DNA of 6,845 bases, from assembly GCA_016184445.1 (NCBI GenBank), contig JACPCT010000188.1:1-6845 (forward strand), given 5' to 3'. The notes under the pieces were generated by a model. The model was not told the origin of the DNA and searched no databases. It was given only the letters and a program-made list of their open reading frames with translations. Positions 1 through 5,717 of the stretch are shown here, one piece after another (the stretch's first letter is position 1; each line of letters opens with the position of its first letter). Position numbers and translations under genes: made by a program. This stretch comes from Candidatus Tectimicrobiota bacterium. Its GTDB lineage: Bacteria; UBA8248.

Positions 1-2
1 TG

Positions 3-845
3 ATGCGTTGCCTGGTCGCAGTCGCCACCCGCCAAAGTCGATTCAGCGACTTGAAAACGTTTTGGCAAAAACCTTCAGAAGAAATTCAAGCTTTCTGGAA
101 CAAGGCGGAGGTGGGCCTGAAACTAACTTTAGATTTCGTCGAAGGAAACATCCGAATCCCAGGATCGGACTTACTTCCTTCTCAGGCCTCTTTGATTCCT
201 CTTTGTACAGTATTCTCTGATCGGAAACACATCACAGGAGAAGAAGAAAAACTTCTGCAAAAGTGGTTTTTGATCGCCAATTCTTTTTCCCGATACAGTG
301 GCGCAATGGAAACCACATTGAACCAAGACCTTACTGCCCTAGGCCCTAAGTGCGAGGGCATTCACGCGCTCTACGAAATACTCCTGAGAGACTTGCGGGC
401 CGAACCTAAAGTAACTGTCCAAGACCTAGAGCGGGCCGGAACCAACAGCCCCTTTTTCCCTCTTGCTTTCCTTGCCGTCATCCGCCGGGGAGCAAAAGAC
501 TGGTTTAAAGGGGTACAGGTCCACAAAGATGGGTTCAATGAAGATCAAAACATCGAATACCACCACATTTTCCCCAGAAAACACCTGAACGCGAGGAATG
601 TTGACCGCTTCCTCCGGGACGAGATGGCCAACATCGCATTCCTTGGCCAGAAGGCCAATCGAAGAATCCTAGCGAGAAAACCCAAGGATTACTTGGAAGA
701 CATTGCCGAGTCTGCGCCAGAGCGATTGAAGGATCAGTTTGTCCCAATGGACCGAGGCCTCTGGGAACTTGATCGGTATAACGATTTCCTGGTCGCAAGA
801 CGCGGCATGTTGGCTGATGCGATGAACGAAGTTTTGAAAGGTTGA
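3..845 (+). CDS. DUF262/DUF1524-type HNH endonuclease, C-terminal part (5' end outside window)
   Basis: The 280 visible residues match the C-terminal half of DUF262-family proteins, the GmrSD-like enzymes that cleave modified DNA. A helical middle region (about residues 30-110, with SDLLPSQASLIPL and FSRYSGAMETTLNQDL) is followed by the HNH core EYHHIFPRKHL at 185-195, where H187/H188 are the likely metal-binding and general-base residues. Next come NIAFLGQKANRRI (210-222), the PKDYL segment (227-231) and a terminal arginine-rich helix. This order is that of the DUF1524/HNH end of the family. The N-terminal DUF262 (ParB-like nucleotide-binding) domain is absent because the window begins mid-gene; the ATG at base 3 is probably an internal methionine. 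Base composition is far more AT-rich than all other genes here, which suggests horizontal acquisition. The exact substrate (glucosylated, methylated or other DNA) cannot be read from this fragment. The C-terminus looks complete. Confidence 0.82.
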   Translation: MRCLVAVATRQSRFSDLKTFWQKPSEEIQAFWNKAEVGLKLTLDFVEGNIRIPGSDLLPSQASLIPLCTVFSDRKHITGEEEKLLQKWFLIANSFSRYSGAMETTLNQDLTALGPKCEGIHALYEILLRDLRAEPKVTVQDLERAGTNSPFFPLAFLAVIRRGAKDWFKGVQVHKDGFNEDQNIEYHHIFPRKHLNARNVDRFLRDEMANIAFLGQKANRRILARKPKDYLEDIAESAPERLKDQFVPMDRGLWELDRYNDFLVARRGMLADAMNEVLKG

Positions 846-856
846 AGTCACATTTC

Positions 857-860
857 GGAG
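857..860 (+). promoter_or_regulatory. Probable ribosome binding site for the acyl-CoA synthetase gene
   Basis: GGAG lies 10 bases before the ATG at 871, in the short gap after the upstream stop codon. It is slightly distant but is the only purine-rich match. No convincing -35/-10 promoter is visible in the 25-base gap, so any promoter must lie inside the upstream gene's end. Confidence 0.5.
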
Positions 861-870
861 AATCATTTCC

Positions 871-2814
871 ATGCCTTCCCCCGTCATCTGGCGCCCCGAC
901 GAGGACTTCCTCCGGAACTCCAACGTCGCCCGCTTCATGCGCAGGCACGGGATCAAGGATTACCAGGAGCTCCTGGAGTGGTCGGTGGCGGACGTGCCCC
1001 GCTTCTGGAGGCTCATCCTGGAGGACATGGGGGTGGAGTGGTACCGCCCCTACGACGAGGTGCTGGACCTGAGCCGGGGCTTCGAGTGGGCCAAGTGGTT
1101 CGTGGGGGGGGAGATCAACATCGTCCACAACTGCATCGACCGCCATCTGCGCGACGGCAAGGGGGGCCGCACAGCCCTCGTCTGGGAGGGGGACGGGGGG
1201 GAGGTGCGCCGCTTCACCTACGCCGAGCTCTCGGCCGAGGTGTCACGTCTCGCCGGGGCCATGCGGGGGATGGGGATGAGGCCCGGGGAGGCGGCGGGCA
1301 TCTTCATGCCCATGCTGCCCGAGACGGTCTTCGCCTTCTTCGCCTGCCTCAAGATCGGGGCGGCGGTCATCCCCATCTTCTCGGGCTTCGGCCCCGAGGC
1401 GGTGGCCGAGCGGCTGGCCCACGCGGAGGCCCGGCTCGTCTTCACCGCGGACGGGGGGATGCGCCGGGGGAAGGAGACCCCGGTCAAGCCCCTCCTCGAC
1501 ACGGCCCTCGGCCTCGGGACGAAGGTGGAGCGGGTGGTGGTGCTGAGGCGCACGGCCACTGATGTACCGATGAAAGCCGGGCGGGACGTGGCGTGGGAGG
1601 AGTTCACCGCCGGGCAGCCCTCGGAAGCCCCCACCGAGCGCCTGCCCGCCGAGGCGCGCTCCATGATCGTCTACACCTCGGGGACGACCGGGAAGCCCAA
1701 GGGCACGCTGCACACCCACGCGGGCTGCCTCGCCACCGTGGCGAAGGAGCTGCGCTACTGCATTGATCTCCGCGAGGGCGATACGGTGTTTTGGGTGACG
1801 GACATCGGCTGGATGATGGGCCCCTGGGAGATGATCGGCGTCCAGTTCGGGGGCGGCACCTACCTCATCTACGAGGGCGCCCCCAACTGGCCCGGGCCGG
1901 ACCGGCTCTGGAAGCTGGTCGCGGACCACCGGGTGACCCAGCTCGGCATCTCCCCCACCGCCATCCGCCTCCTCATCAGCGCGGGGGAGGAGTGGGTGAG
2001 GAAGCACGACCTCTCCAGCCTGCGCCTCCTGGGCTCCACCGGGGAGCCCTGGGACCCGGCCTCCTACATGTGGTACTTCGAGAAGGTGGGGGGCGGGCGC
2101 TGCCCCGTCATGAACATCTCGGGGGGCACCGAGCTCTGCGGCTGCCTGCTCCAGCCCTACCCCGTCGCCGGCCTCACCCCCTGCTCCCTCGGGGGGCCCG
2201 CCCTGGGGGTGGACGCCGACGTCTTCGACGAGGAGGGCCGCCCCGTGCGGGACCAGATCGGCCACCTCGTCTGCAAGCAGCCCGTCCCCTCCATGACCAA
2301 GGGCTTCCTCAAGGAGGACGAGCGGTACCTGGAGACCTACTTCTCGCGGTGGCCCGGGGTCTGGTACCACGGCGACTGGGCGAAGCGGGACGCGGCGGGC
2401 CAGTGGTACCTCTTCGGCCGCTCGGACGACACCATCAACGTGGCGGGCAAGCGGGTGGGCCCGGCCGAGGTCGAGGCCGAACTGATCAAGCACCCCTCGG
2501 TGGTGGAGGCGGCCGTCATCGGCGCCCCGCACCCCATCAAGGGGGAGGGCCTCGCCTGCTTCGTGGTGCTGAAGGAAGGGACCGCCCCCAGCGACGCGCT
2601 GCGGGAGGAGCTGAAGGATCAGACGGTCGCCTACCTGGGCAAGAGCCTGCGGCCGGATGAAGTGAAGTTCGTGAGGGCGCTCCCCAAGACGCGCTCGGCC
2701 AAGATCGTCCGGGGGGCCATCAAGAAGGTCTACCTCGGCGAGGACATCAGCCGCATCGACACCAGCTCCCTCGAGGCGCCCGAGCACCTCGCGGCGATCC
2801 GGGAGGCGATCTAG
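871..2814 (+). CDS. AMP-forming acyl-CoA synthetase (acetyl-/acetoacetyl-CoA synthetase-like)
   Basis: This 647-residue cytosolic enzyme should activate a carboxylic acid with ATP to an acyl-adenylate and then transfer the acyl group to CoA. An ACAS_N-like segment (about 20-85) is followed by the large AMP-binding domain. That domain holds the phosphate loop YTSGTTGKPKG at 268-278, STGEPWDP at 389-396 and the adenine-site motif SGGTE at 417-421. The hinge region has GDW (D502) and GRSDD (R517). The C-terminal domain (about 535-611) ends in PKTRSAK with catalytic K611. Length is normal for acetyl-CoA synthetases (about 650). In those enzymes the adenine motif reads WWQTE and the second Trp (W414 in Salmonella Acs) limits substrates to acetate; here it is Gly418, which predicts a roomier pocket for a longer or branched acid. 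The usual SGK around the catalytic lysine is SAK. The ATG at 871 is chosen because the N-terminus matches family length. Substrate is not determined. Neighbours give no pathway context. Confidence 0.92.
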   Translation: MPSPVIWRPDEDFLRNSNVARFMRRHGIKDYQELLEWSVADVPRFWRLILEDMGVEWYRPYDEVLDLSRGFEWAKWFVGGEINIVHNCIDRHLRDGKGGRTALVWEGDGGEVRRFTYAELSAEVSRLAGAMRGMGMRPGEAAGIFMPMLPETVFAFFACLKIGAAVIPIFSGFGPEAVAERLAHAEARLVFTADGGMRRGKETPVKPLLDTALGLGTKVERVVVLRRTATDVPMKAGRDVAWEEFTAGQPSEAPTERLPAEARSMIVYTSGTTGKPKGTLHTHAGCLATVAKELRYCIDLREGDTVFWVTDIGWMMGPWEMIGVQFGGGTYLIYEGAPNWPGPDRLWKLVADHRVTQLGISPTAIRLLISAGEEWVRKHDLSSLRLLGSTGEPWDPASYMWYFEKVGGGRCPVMNISGGTELCGCLLQPYPVAGLTPCSLGGPALGVDADVFDEEGRPVRDQIGHLVCKQPVPSMTKGFLKEDERYLETYFSRWPGVWYHGDWAKRDAAGQWYLFGRSDDTINVAGKRVGPAEVEAELIKHPSVVEAAVIGAPHPIKGEGLACFVVLKEGTAPSDALREELKDQTVAYLGKSLRPDEVKFVRALPKTRSAKIVRGAIKKVYLGEDISRIDTSSLEAPEHLAAIREAI

Positions 2815-2846
2815 AACGGGGTGCTACGCGTTCTGCATCCGCCTTT

Positions 2847-2874
2847 GTAGGGGCGAGGCATGCCTCGCCCCTAC
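2847..2874. repeat. REP-like palindrome 1 (perfect 28-bp inverted repeat)
   Basis: A perfect 14+14 base palindrome with outer arms GTAGGGGCG and CGCCCCTAC around the core AGGCATGCCT. It starts 32 bases after the acyl-CoA synthetase stop. A transcript from either strand could fold into a long GC-rich hairpin, but no T-run follows, so it is not a classical intrinsic terminator. It shares its arms with the next palindrome. Confidence 0.85.
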
Positions 2875-2892
2875 GGACCAGGACCGCCGCGG

Positions 2893-2933
2893 GCGTGCGT
2901 AGGGGCGGGTTTCAAACCCGCCCCTACGCACGC
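2893..2933. repeat. REP-like palindrome 2 (perfect 20-bp arms, 1-base centre)
   Basis: Each base from 2893 to 2912 pairs with its partner from 2933 back to 2914, around a single central C at 2913. The inner part has the same GTAGGGGCG/CGCCCCTAC arms as palindrome 1, but the core is GGTTTCAAACC and the outer flank GCGTGC/GCACGC extends the stem. When read as protein this repeat gives the spurious peptide GAGFKPAPTH, so open frames across it should not be trusted. Confidence 0.87.
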
Positions 2934-2951
2934 ATCACCGCCGATCACGCC

Positions 2952-2981
2952 TGCAGGGACGACCGGCCGGTCGCCCCTGCA
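2952..2981. repeat. REP-like palindrome 3 (15-bp arms, one mismatch)
   Basis: The arms TGCAGGGACG and CGCCCCTGCA enclose the core ACCGGCCGGT, with 14 of 15 positions pairing. The only mismatch is A2959 against C2974, which would be a G-U wobble in a minus-strand transcript. The outer arm is a variant (GCAGGG) of the GTAGGG arm in the other two palindromes. It lies 38 bases from the end of the second SET gene. Confidence 0.8.
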
Positions 2982-3019
2982 AAATCGAACGACAGGCACA
3001 TCGGCCCCTCTTCCTTCGC

Positions 3020-3601
3020 CTAGAACAGCCTCCGCAGCGGGAGCTGGTAGGGCACCCCGTGGTCCCCGCAGGCCCGCTGGAGGCAGCCGTCCCTCAGGAG
3101 GTGGAGCAGGGGCTGGTCCACCTCCCCGATCCGGAGGAGCCCGGTCTGGATCCGGCCGGCCCACTCGTCCGCCAGCTTCTCCGCGTCGTCCGCCGAGATC
3201 TTCCAGCGGCACTCCGCCGCCCGGCAGTAGCAGTCGAAGCTCTCCTCGGGGGTCATGTAGAGGGTCGCGTAGTCCACCGTCAGCTCGCCGCCCTGCGGGA
3301 TGTCGCGGACCGCCACCTCGAAGCCGTAGTGCGTCGCCATGCAGTTGGGGCTGCAGGAATGGTTCATGAAGCGGGCCAGGTCCCACAGCAGGATGTGGTC
3401 CCCCTCCGGCGTCCGGTAGGTGTAGCGGGCGAGCGGCTCCTCGTAGATCTCGGGCATGCCCCGGACCTGATCCGGCGTGAGGATCTGGTCCAAGGGGTCG
3501 TGCGCCCAGGTGATGGTCCCTTGGGGGATCGGGCGGGTGGCGAAAACCCCGTAGCCGATCTCGGGGCTGATGAACTGGAGCACCGTATCCGGATGGATCA
3601 C
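3020..3601 (-). CDS. SET-domain protein-lysine methyltransferase, copy B
   Basis: Predicted 193-residue S-adenosylmethionine-dependent lysine methyltransferase with a minimal SET domain. Visible motifs are GYGVFATRPIPQGTI (16-30, the cofactor-binding GxG), RFMNHSCSPNC (77-87, with N80-H81), and GGELTVDY (104-111, with catalytic Y111). A post-SET zinc motif CxCx4C follows at C124, C126 and C131; by analogy with DIM-5 the fourth zinc ligand is C83 of NHSC. About 60 residues follow, probably helical. The reading frame is open back to 3805, but the GTG at 3601 is chosen for two reasons: GGAGG lies 8 bases before it, and its first residues (IHPDT) align with the start of the upstream paralogue. 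The extra upstream residues merely overlap that paralogue. It begins 26 bases after copy A ends, so the two are probably co-translated. The protein substrate is unknown; bacterial SET enzymes have been linked to varied cellular proteins. It is the last gene of the minus-strand run. Confidence 0.87.
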   Translation of the reverse strand: MIHPDTVLQFISPEIGYGVFATRPIPQGTITWAHDPLDQILTPDQVRGMPEIYEEPLARYTYRTPEGDHILLWDLARFMNHSCSPNCMATHYGFEVAVRDIPQGGELTVDYATLYMTPEESFDCYCRAAECRWKISADDAEKLADEWAGRIQTGLLRIGEVDQPLLHLLRDGCLQRACGDHGVPYQLPLRRLF

Positions 3602-3609
3602 CGTGCTTG

Positions 3610-3614
3610 CCTCC
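3610..3614 (-). promoter_or_regulatory. Ribosome binding site that fixes the GTG start of SET copy B
   Basis: On the minus strand GGAGG sits 8 bases before the GTG at 3601, inside the 26-base gap between the two SET genes. It supports the short 193-residue form over the 261-residue open frame. Confidence 0.8.
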
Positions 3615-3627
3615 AGCCCGGCCGGAT

Positions 3628-4236
3628 TCAGGCCGGCGCGGGGCCCACCCCGGCGGCGGGAGGAACGCAATAGGCCAGGGGGCTCGGCACGTCCGCCCGC
3701 CCCTCCAGCATGTCGAGCAGCTGACTGGCGTTCTTCAGGTAGGGGAGAACCGGCTGGGGCACCCGGGAGGCCAGGGCGAAGGCCTCCCGGACCTGGACCT
3801 CCCACTCCGCGCCCATCCGGAGGTGGTCATCCGCCCGGACCTCCCGCCGGCAGCCCGGGGCGCCGCACCGGCACTGGAGGACATGGGGCAGGTTCAGCAT
3901 CCCGTAGTCGTCCGTGAGCTGCTCGCCGGGCAGGATGTCGCGCACCGCGATGTCCAGCTCATCGTTGAGGCTGAGGCTGGACGGGCTGCACGAGTGGTTG
4001 ACGTACCGGCCGATGTCCCAGCAGAGGACGGCGTCTCCCTGGGCGGTCAGGTAGGCGAAGGCGGAGATGACCCCAGCGTAGCATGGAGGGAGTTCCAGCC
4101 TCCGGGCGGGGCTCAGGACGTGGTCCAGGTGACAGAGGCCCCACGTGATCGTCCCCTTGGGAATCCGCCGGGTGGCGAAGACCCCATGGCCGATCTCGGG
4201 GCTGACGAAGCGAAGTTCCGTGTCCGGGTGGATCAC
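3628..4236 (-). CDS. SET-domain protein-lysine methyltransferase, copy A
   Basis: Predicted 202-residue lysine methyltransferase, paralogous to the gene that follows it. Motifs are GHGVFATRRIPKGTI (16-30), RYVNHSC (77-83), GEQLTDDY (104-111, catalytic Y111) and a post-SET CxCx4C at C122, C124 and C129. A hand ungapped alignment with copy B gives about 55 identities over the first 110 residues (about 50%), strongest in residues 1-30. After that the C-termini diverge, and copy A ends in an Ala/Pro/Gly-rich tail. The usual PNC after NHSC is PSS here, so the pocket edge differs between copies. The start is GTG at 4236: an in-frame TGA lies directly before it and the paralogue begins identically. 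The Shine-Dalgarno is only a weak G-run (GGGGGC). A 93-base spacer without a clear terminator separates it from the upstream dehydrogenase gene, so read-through is plausible. The substrate is unknown. Confidence 0.87.
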   Translation of the reverse strand: MIHPDTELRFVSPEIGHGVFATRRIPKGTITWGLCHLDHVLSPARRLELPPCYAGVISAFAYLTAQGDAVLCWDIGRYVNHSCSPSSLSLNDELDIAVRDILPGEQLTDDYGMLNLPHVLQCRCGAPGCRREVRADDHLRMGAEWEVQVREAFALASRVPQPVLPYLKNASQLLDMLEGRADVPSPLAYCVPPAAGVGPAPA

Positions 4237-4329
4237 TCACGCCCCCGCGCAAGGGGGAGGGGAGCCCCCCATCCGGGGCGGCCCGGCCTGCCCCTGTCCT
4301 CCTCCCGGCGCCTTTCTGCCCTCTTACTC

Positions 4330-5358
4330 CTATCTGGCCCGCGCGTCCACATAAAGTTTCTCGATCAAGGCGACCACCGCGAGCGCCTCCTCCGGCCGGA
4401 CGAGGGGATCCCTCCCCTCCCGGATGGCGCCGAGGAAGTCGCGGTGGTTGCGGTACATGGAATGCAGCTTGGGAGGCAGCCCCTCCGGCGGGGCGGGCCC
4501 CGCGGGCGGCTCCGGCAGGGGGGCCTTGCCCCTGTGCTCCCACCGGAGCACCCCCTTGCCCTCCGCGATGGCGCAGGTGCCCTCCGAGCCGTAGAGGGCG
4601 AGGGTCTCGGGGAAGCCCGGGTAGGTCACGGTCGAGGCGGTGAGGGTGGCCAGCGCCCCGCACTCCAGCTCCAGCAGGGCGGCCGCCACGTCCTCCTCCT
4701 GGTAGCCCTCCCGGACCGTGCTCACCGCCCCCCGGACCTCGGCCACCGGCCCCAGGTACCACAGGAGCAGGTCGGTGTAATGGATCCCCTGGTTCATCAG
4801 CACCCCGCCCCCGGACTCCGCCCGGGAGGCGCGCCAGGGCGCCTGCCGGAAGTAGTTCTCGTCCCGGTAGTAGTTGATCGACACCTCGGCGAGGAAGACC
4901 CGCCCCAGCAGGCCCGCGTCGAGGGCCGCCTTGAGCTGGAGCGCCCCCGGGTCGAAGCGCTTCTGGGAGACGACGGAGAGCCTCACCCCCGCCTCGGCGC
5001 ACCGCGCGATGACCTCCTGGCCCGAGGCGGCGTCGTTGGCGAGCGGCTTCTCGAGAAGGACGTGCTTGCCCTCCCGGGCCGCGAGCAGGGCCATCGGGGC
5101 GTGGAGGAAGGAGGGAGCCGCCACCAGCACGGCCCCGACCGAGGGGTCGGCCACCGCCTCCTCGGCCGAACGGGCGGCCCGGCAGCCGAAGCGCCGGCAC
5201 ACCTCGCCGAGCCGCGCCCGGTCCGTGTCGAAGGCGCACCGGAACCCGGCCCCCTCCAGGCGGGCGAGCACCTCCGCGTGCCTCCCCCCCATCAGCCCGC
5301 AGCCGAGGAGGGCGAGGCCGAGCGGTTCCGGGGAAGCTTCGGGAGACATGAGGCTCAT
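4330..5358 (-). CDS. Gfo/Idh/MocA-family NAD(P)-dependent sugar dehydrogenase
   Basis: This 342-residue soluble oxidoreductase has the usual family length and two-domain layout. The N-terminal Rossmann fold has the dinucleotide motif GCGLMG at 19-24, and EKPLA at 103-107 contains the conserved catalytic-region K104. The C-terminal domain holds GGGVLMNQGIHYTDLLLW (183-200) with H193, the likely substrate-binding or catalytic histidine. The SQKRFDP segment (131-137) and the GGGVLMNQGIH pattern resemble members acting on sugars or nucleotide-sugars, such as WlbA/WbpB-type 3-dehydrogenases. The family oxidises or reduces a sugar hydroxyl; the exact sugar cannot be read here. The first ATG (5358) lies 1 base after the LAB_N stop. 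A second ATG at 5349 (Met4), with AGGA 8 bases upstream of it, is an equally good start and would leave the Rossmann fold intact. Its place after a glycosyltransferase and a LAB_N gene suggests a role in making an envelope sugar (inference). Confidence 0.9.
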   Translation of the reverse strand: MSLMSPEASPEPLGLALLGCGLMGGRHAEVLARLEGAGFRCAFDTDRARLGEVCRRFGCRAARSAEEAVADPSVGAVLVAAPSFLHAPMALLAAREGKHVLLEKPLANDAASGQEVIARCAEAGVRLSVVSQKRFDPGALQLKAALDAGLLGRVFLAEVSINYYRDENYFRQAPWRASRAESGGGVLMNQGIHYTDLLLWYLGPVAEVRGAVSTVREGYQEEDVAAALLELECGALATLTASTVTYPGFPETLALYGSEGTCAIAEGKGVLRWEHRGKAPLPEPPAGPAPPEGLPPKLHSMYRNHRDFLGAIREGRDPLVRPEEALAVVALIEKLYVDARAR

Positions 5359-5359
5359 C

Positions 5360-5662
5360 CTAGGAGTGGGAGCCCGCCTGGGAATCCCCGCCGCGCTTTT
5401 CCTTGGCGATGAGCATCAGGTTCCGGATATAGGGAACGAAGTTGGGAAGGTAGGCGAGGACGCCGATGATGCTCCTCCGCTGGAAGAAGTAGATCAGCAG
5501 GATGATGGAGCCCGCCAGGCTGAGATACCAGAAGATGATGGGCACCTCGCTCCTTCCCACGCGCTCGCTGTGAATCCACTGGACGAGGAACCGGCTGCCG
5601 AAGCAGAAGTTGCCCAAGAGGCCGAACACTTCCCACGGCCCGAAATCGAAACCCAGGAACAT
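5360..5662 (-). CDS. Small LAB_N membrane protein (lipid-A-disaccharide synthase N-terminal-like)
   Basis: This 100-residue inner-membrane protein consists only of the LAB_N domain (Pfam PF07578), which is named from the N-terminus of some LpxB proteins but also occurs alone. Signature segments are RFLVQWIHSER (24-34), SEVP (38-41), FWYLSLAG (44-51) and PYIRNL (77-82). Three hydrophobic stretches are visible at about 10-28, 41-59 and 64-84. There is no LpxB glycosyltransferase domain, so it should not be called lpxB. The frame is open back to 5767, but the extra 35 residues are low-complexity Gly/Pro/Ala. GGAGGG lies 4 bases before the ATG at 5662, which fixes the shorter start. It follows the glycosyltransferase by 55 bases. 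Stand-alone LAB_N genes are often found beside such glycosyltransferases, where they may help with a polyprenyl-linked sugar. That role is inferred; the biochemical function of LAB_N is not established. Confidence 0.88.
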   Translation of the reverse strand: MFLGFDFGPWEVFGLLGNFCFGSRFLVQWIHSERVGRSEVPIIFWYLSLAGSIILLIYFFQRRSIIGVLAYLPNFVPYIRNLMLIAKEKRGGDSQAGSHS

Positions 5663-5666
5663 CGCT

Positions 5667-5672
5667 CCCTCC
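5667..5672 (-). promoter_or_regulatory. Ribosome binding site that fixes the LAB_N start
   Basis: GGAGGG on the minus strand stands 4 bases before the ATG at 5662. It supports the 100-residue protein and argues against the 135-residue frame opening at 5767. Confidence 0.8.
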
Positions 5673-5717
5673 GAAGACGGCCCTCCCGGGGCCGCGGGGA
5701 GTGGCGCGGCCGCCTCC

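Noticed and set aside
1243..2787. 514-codon open frame on the minus strand opposite the acyl-CoA synthetase gene
   Set aside because: Gly/Pro/Arg/His-rich low-complexity translation with no domain. It mirrors a clearly coding frame, and such shadows are common at about 70% G+C.
871..2814. acsA (acetate-CoA ligase) as a firm name
   Set aside because: The overall family fits, but the acetate-specific tryptophan is replaced by glycine, so the substrate is left open.
2847..2874. Palindrome 1 as an intrinsic terminator of the acyl-CoA synthetase gene
   Set aside because: The stem is strong and well placed but no T-run follows on either strand. A termination role is possible, but it was annotated as a repeat only.
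2847..2981. CRISPR array
   Set aside because: The units are palindromes with differing cores and unequal spacing, not identical direct repeats separated by uniform spacers, and no cas gene is present.
2860..3386. Open frames on both strands across the palindromes (GAGFKPAPTH-type peptides)
   Set aside because: The coding appearance comes from the GTAGGGGCG-type repeats and from antisense of SET copy B. It is not a gene.
4237..4329. Terminator or promoter in the 93-base gap between the dehydrogenase and SET copy A
   Set aside because: G- and C-runs give only short weak hairpins without a T-tract, and no -10/-35 pattern stands out in this composition.
3959..5239. 426-codon minus-strand frame overlapping the dehydrogenase and SET copy A
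   Set aside because: Arg/Gly/Pro-rich out-of-frame translation of the two real genes. Fragments such as SLRQPRDRPWG are frame-shifted versions of the SET N-terminus.
3607..5412. 601-codon open frame on the plus strand across the SET and dehydrogenase genes
   Set aside because: It is antisense to two well-supported genes, has no recognisable domain and has biased composition. It is a shadow frame.
5360..5662. lpxB (lipid-A-disaccharide synthase)
   Set aside because: Only the small LAB_N membrane domain is present; the glycosyltransferase domain that defines LpxB is missing.
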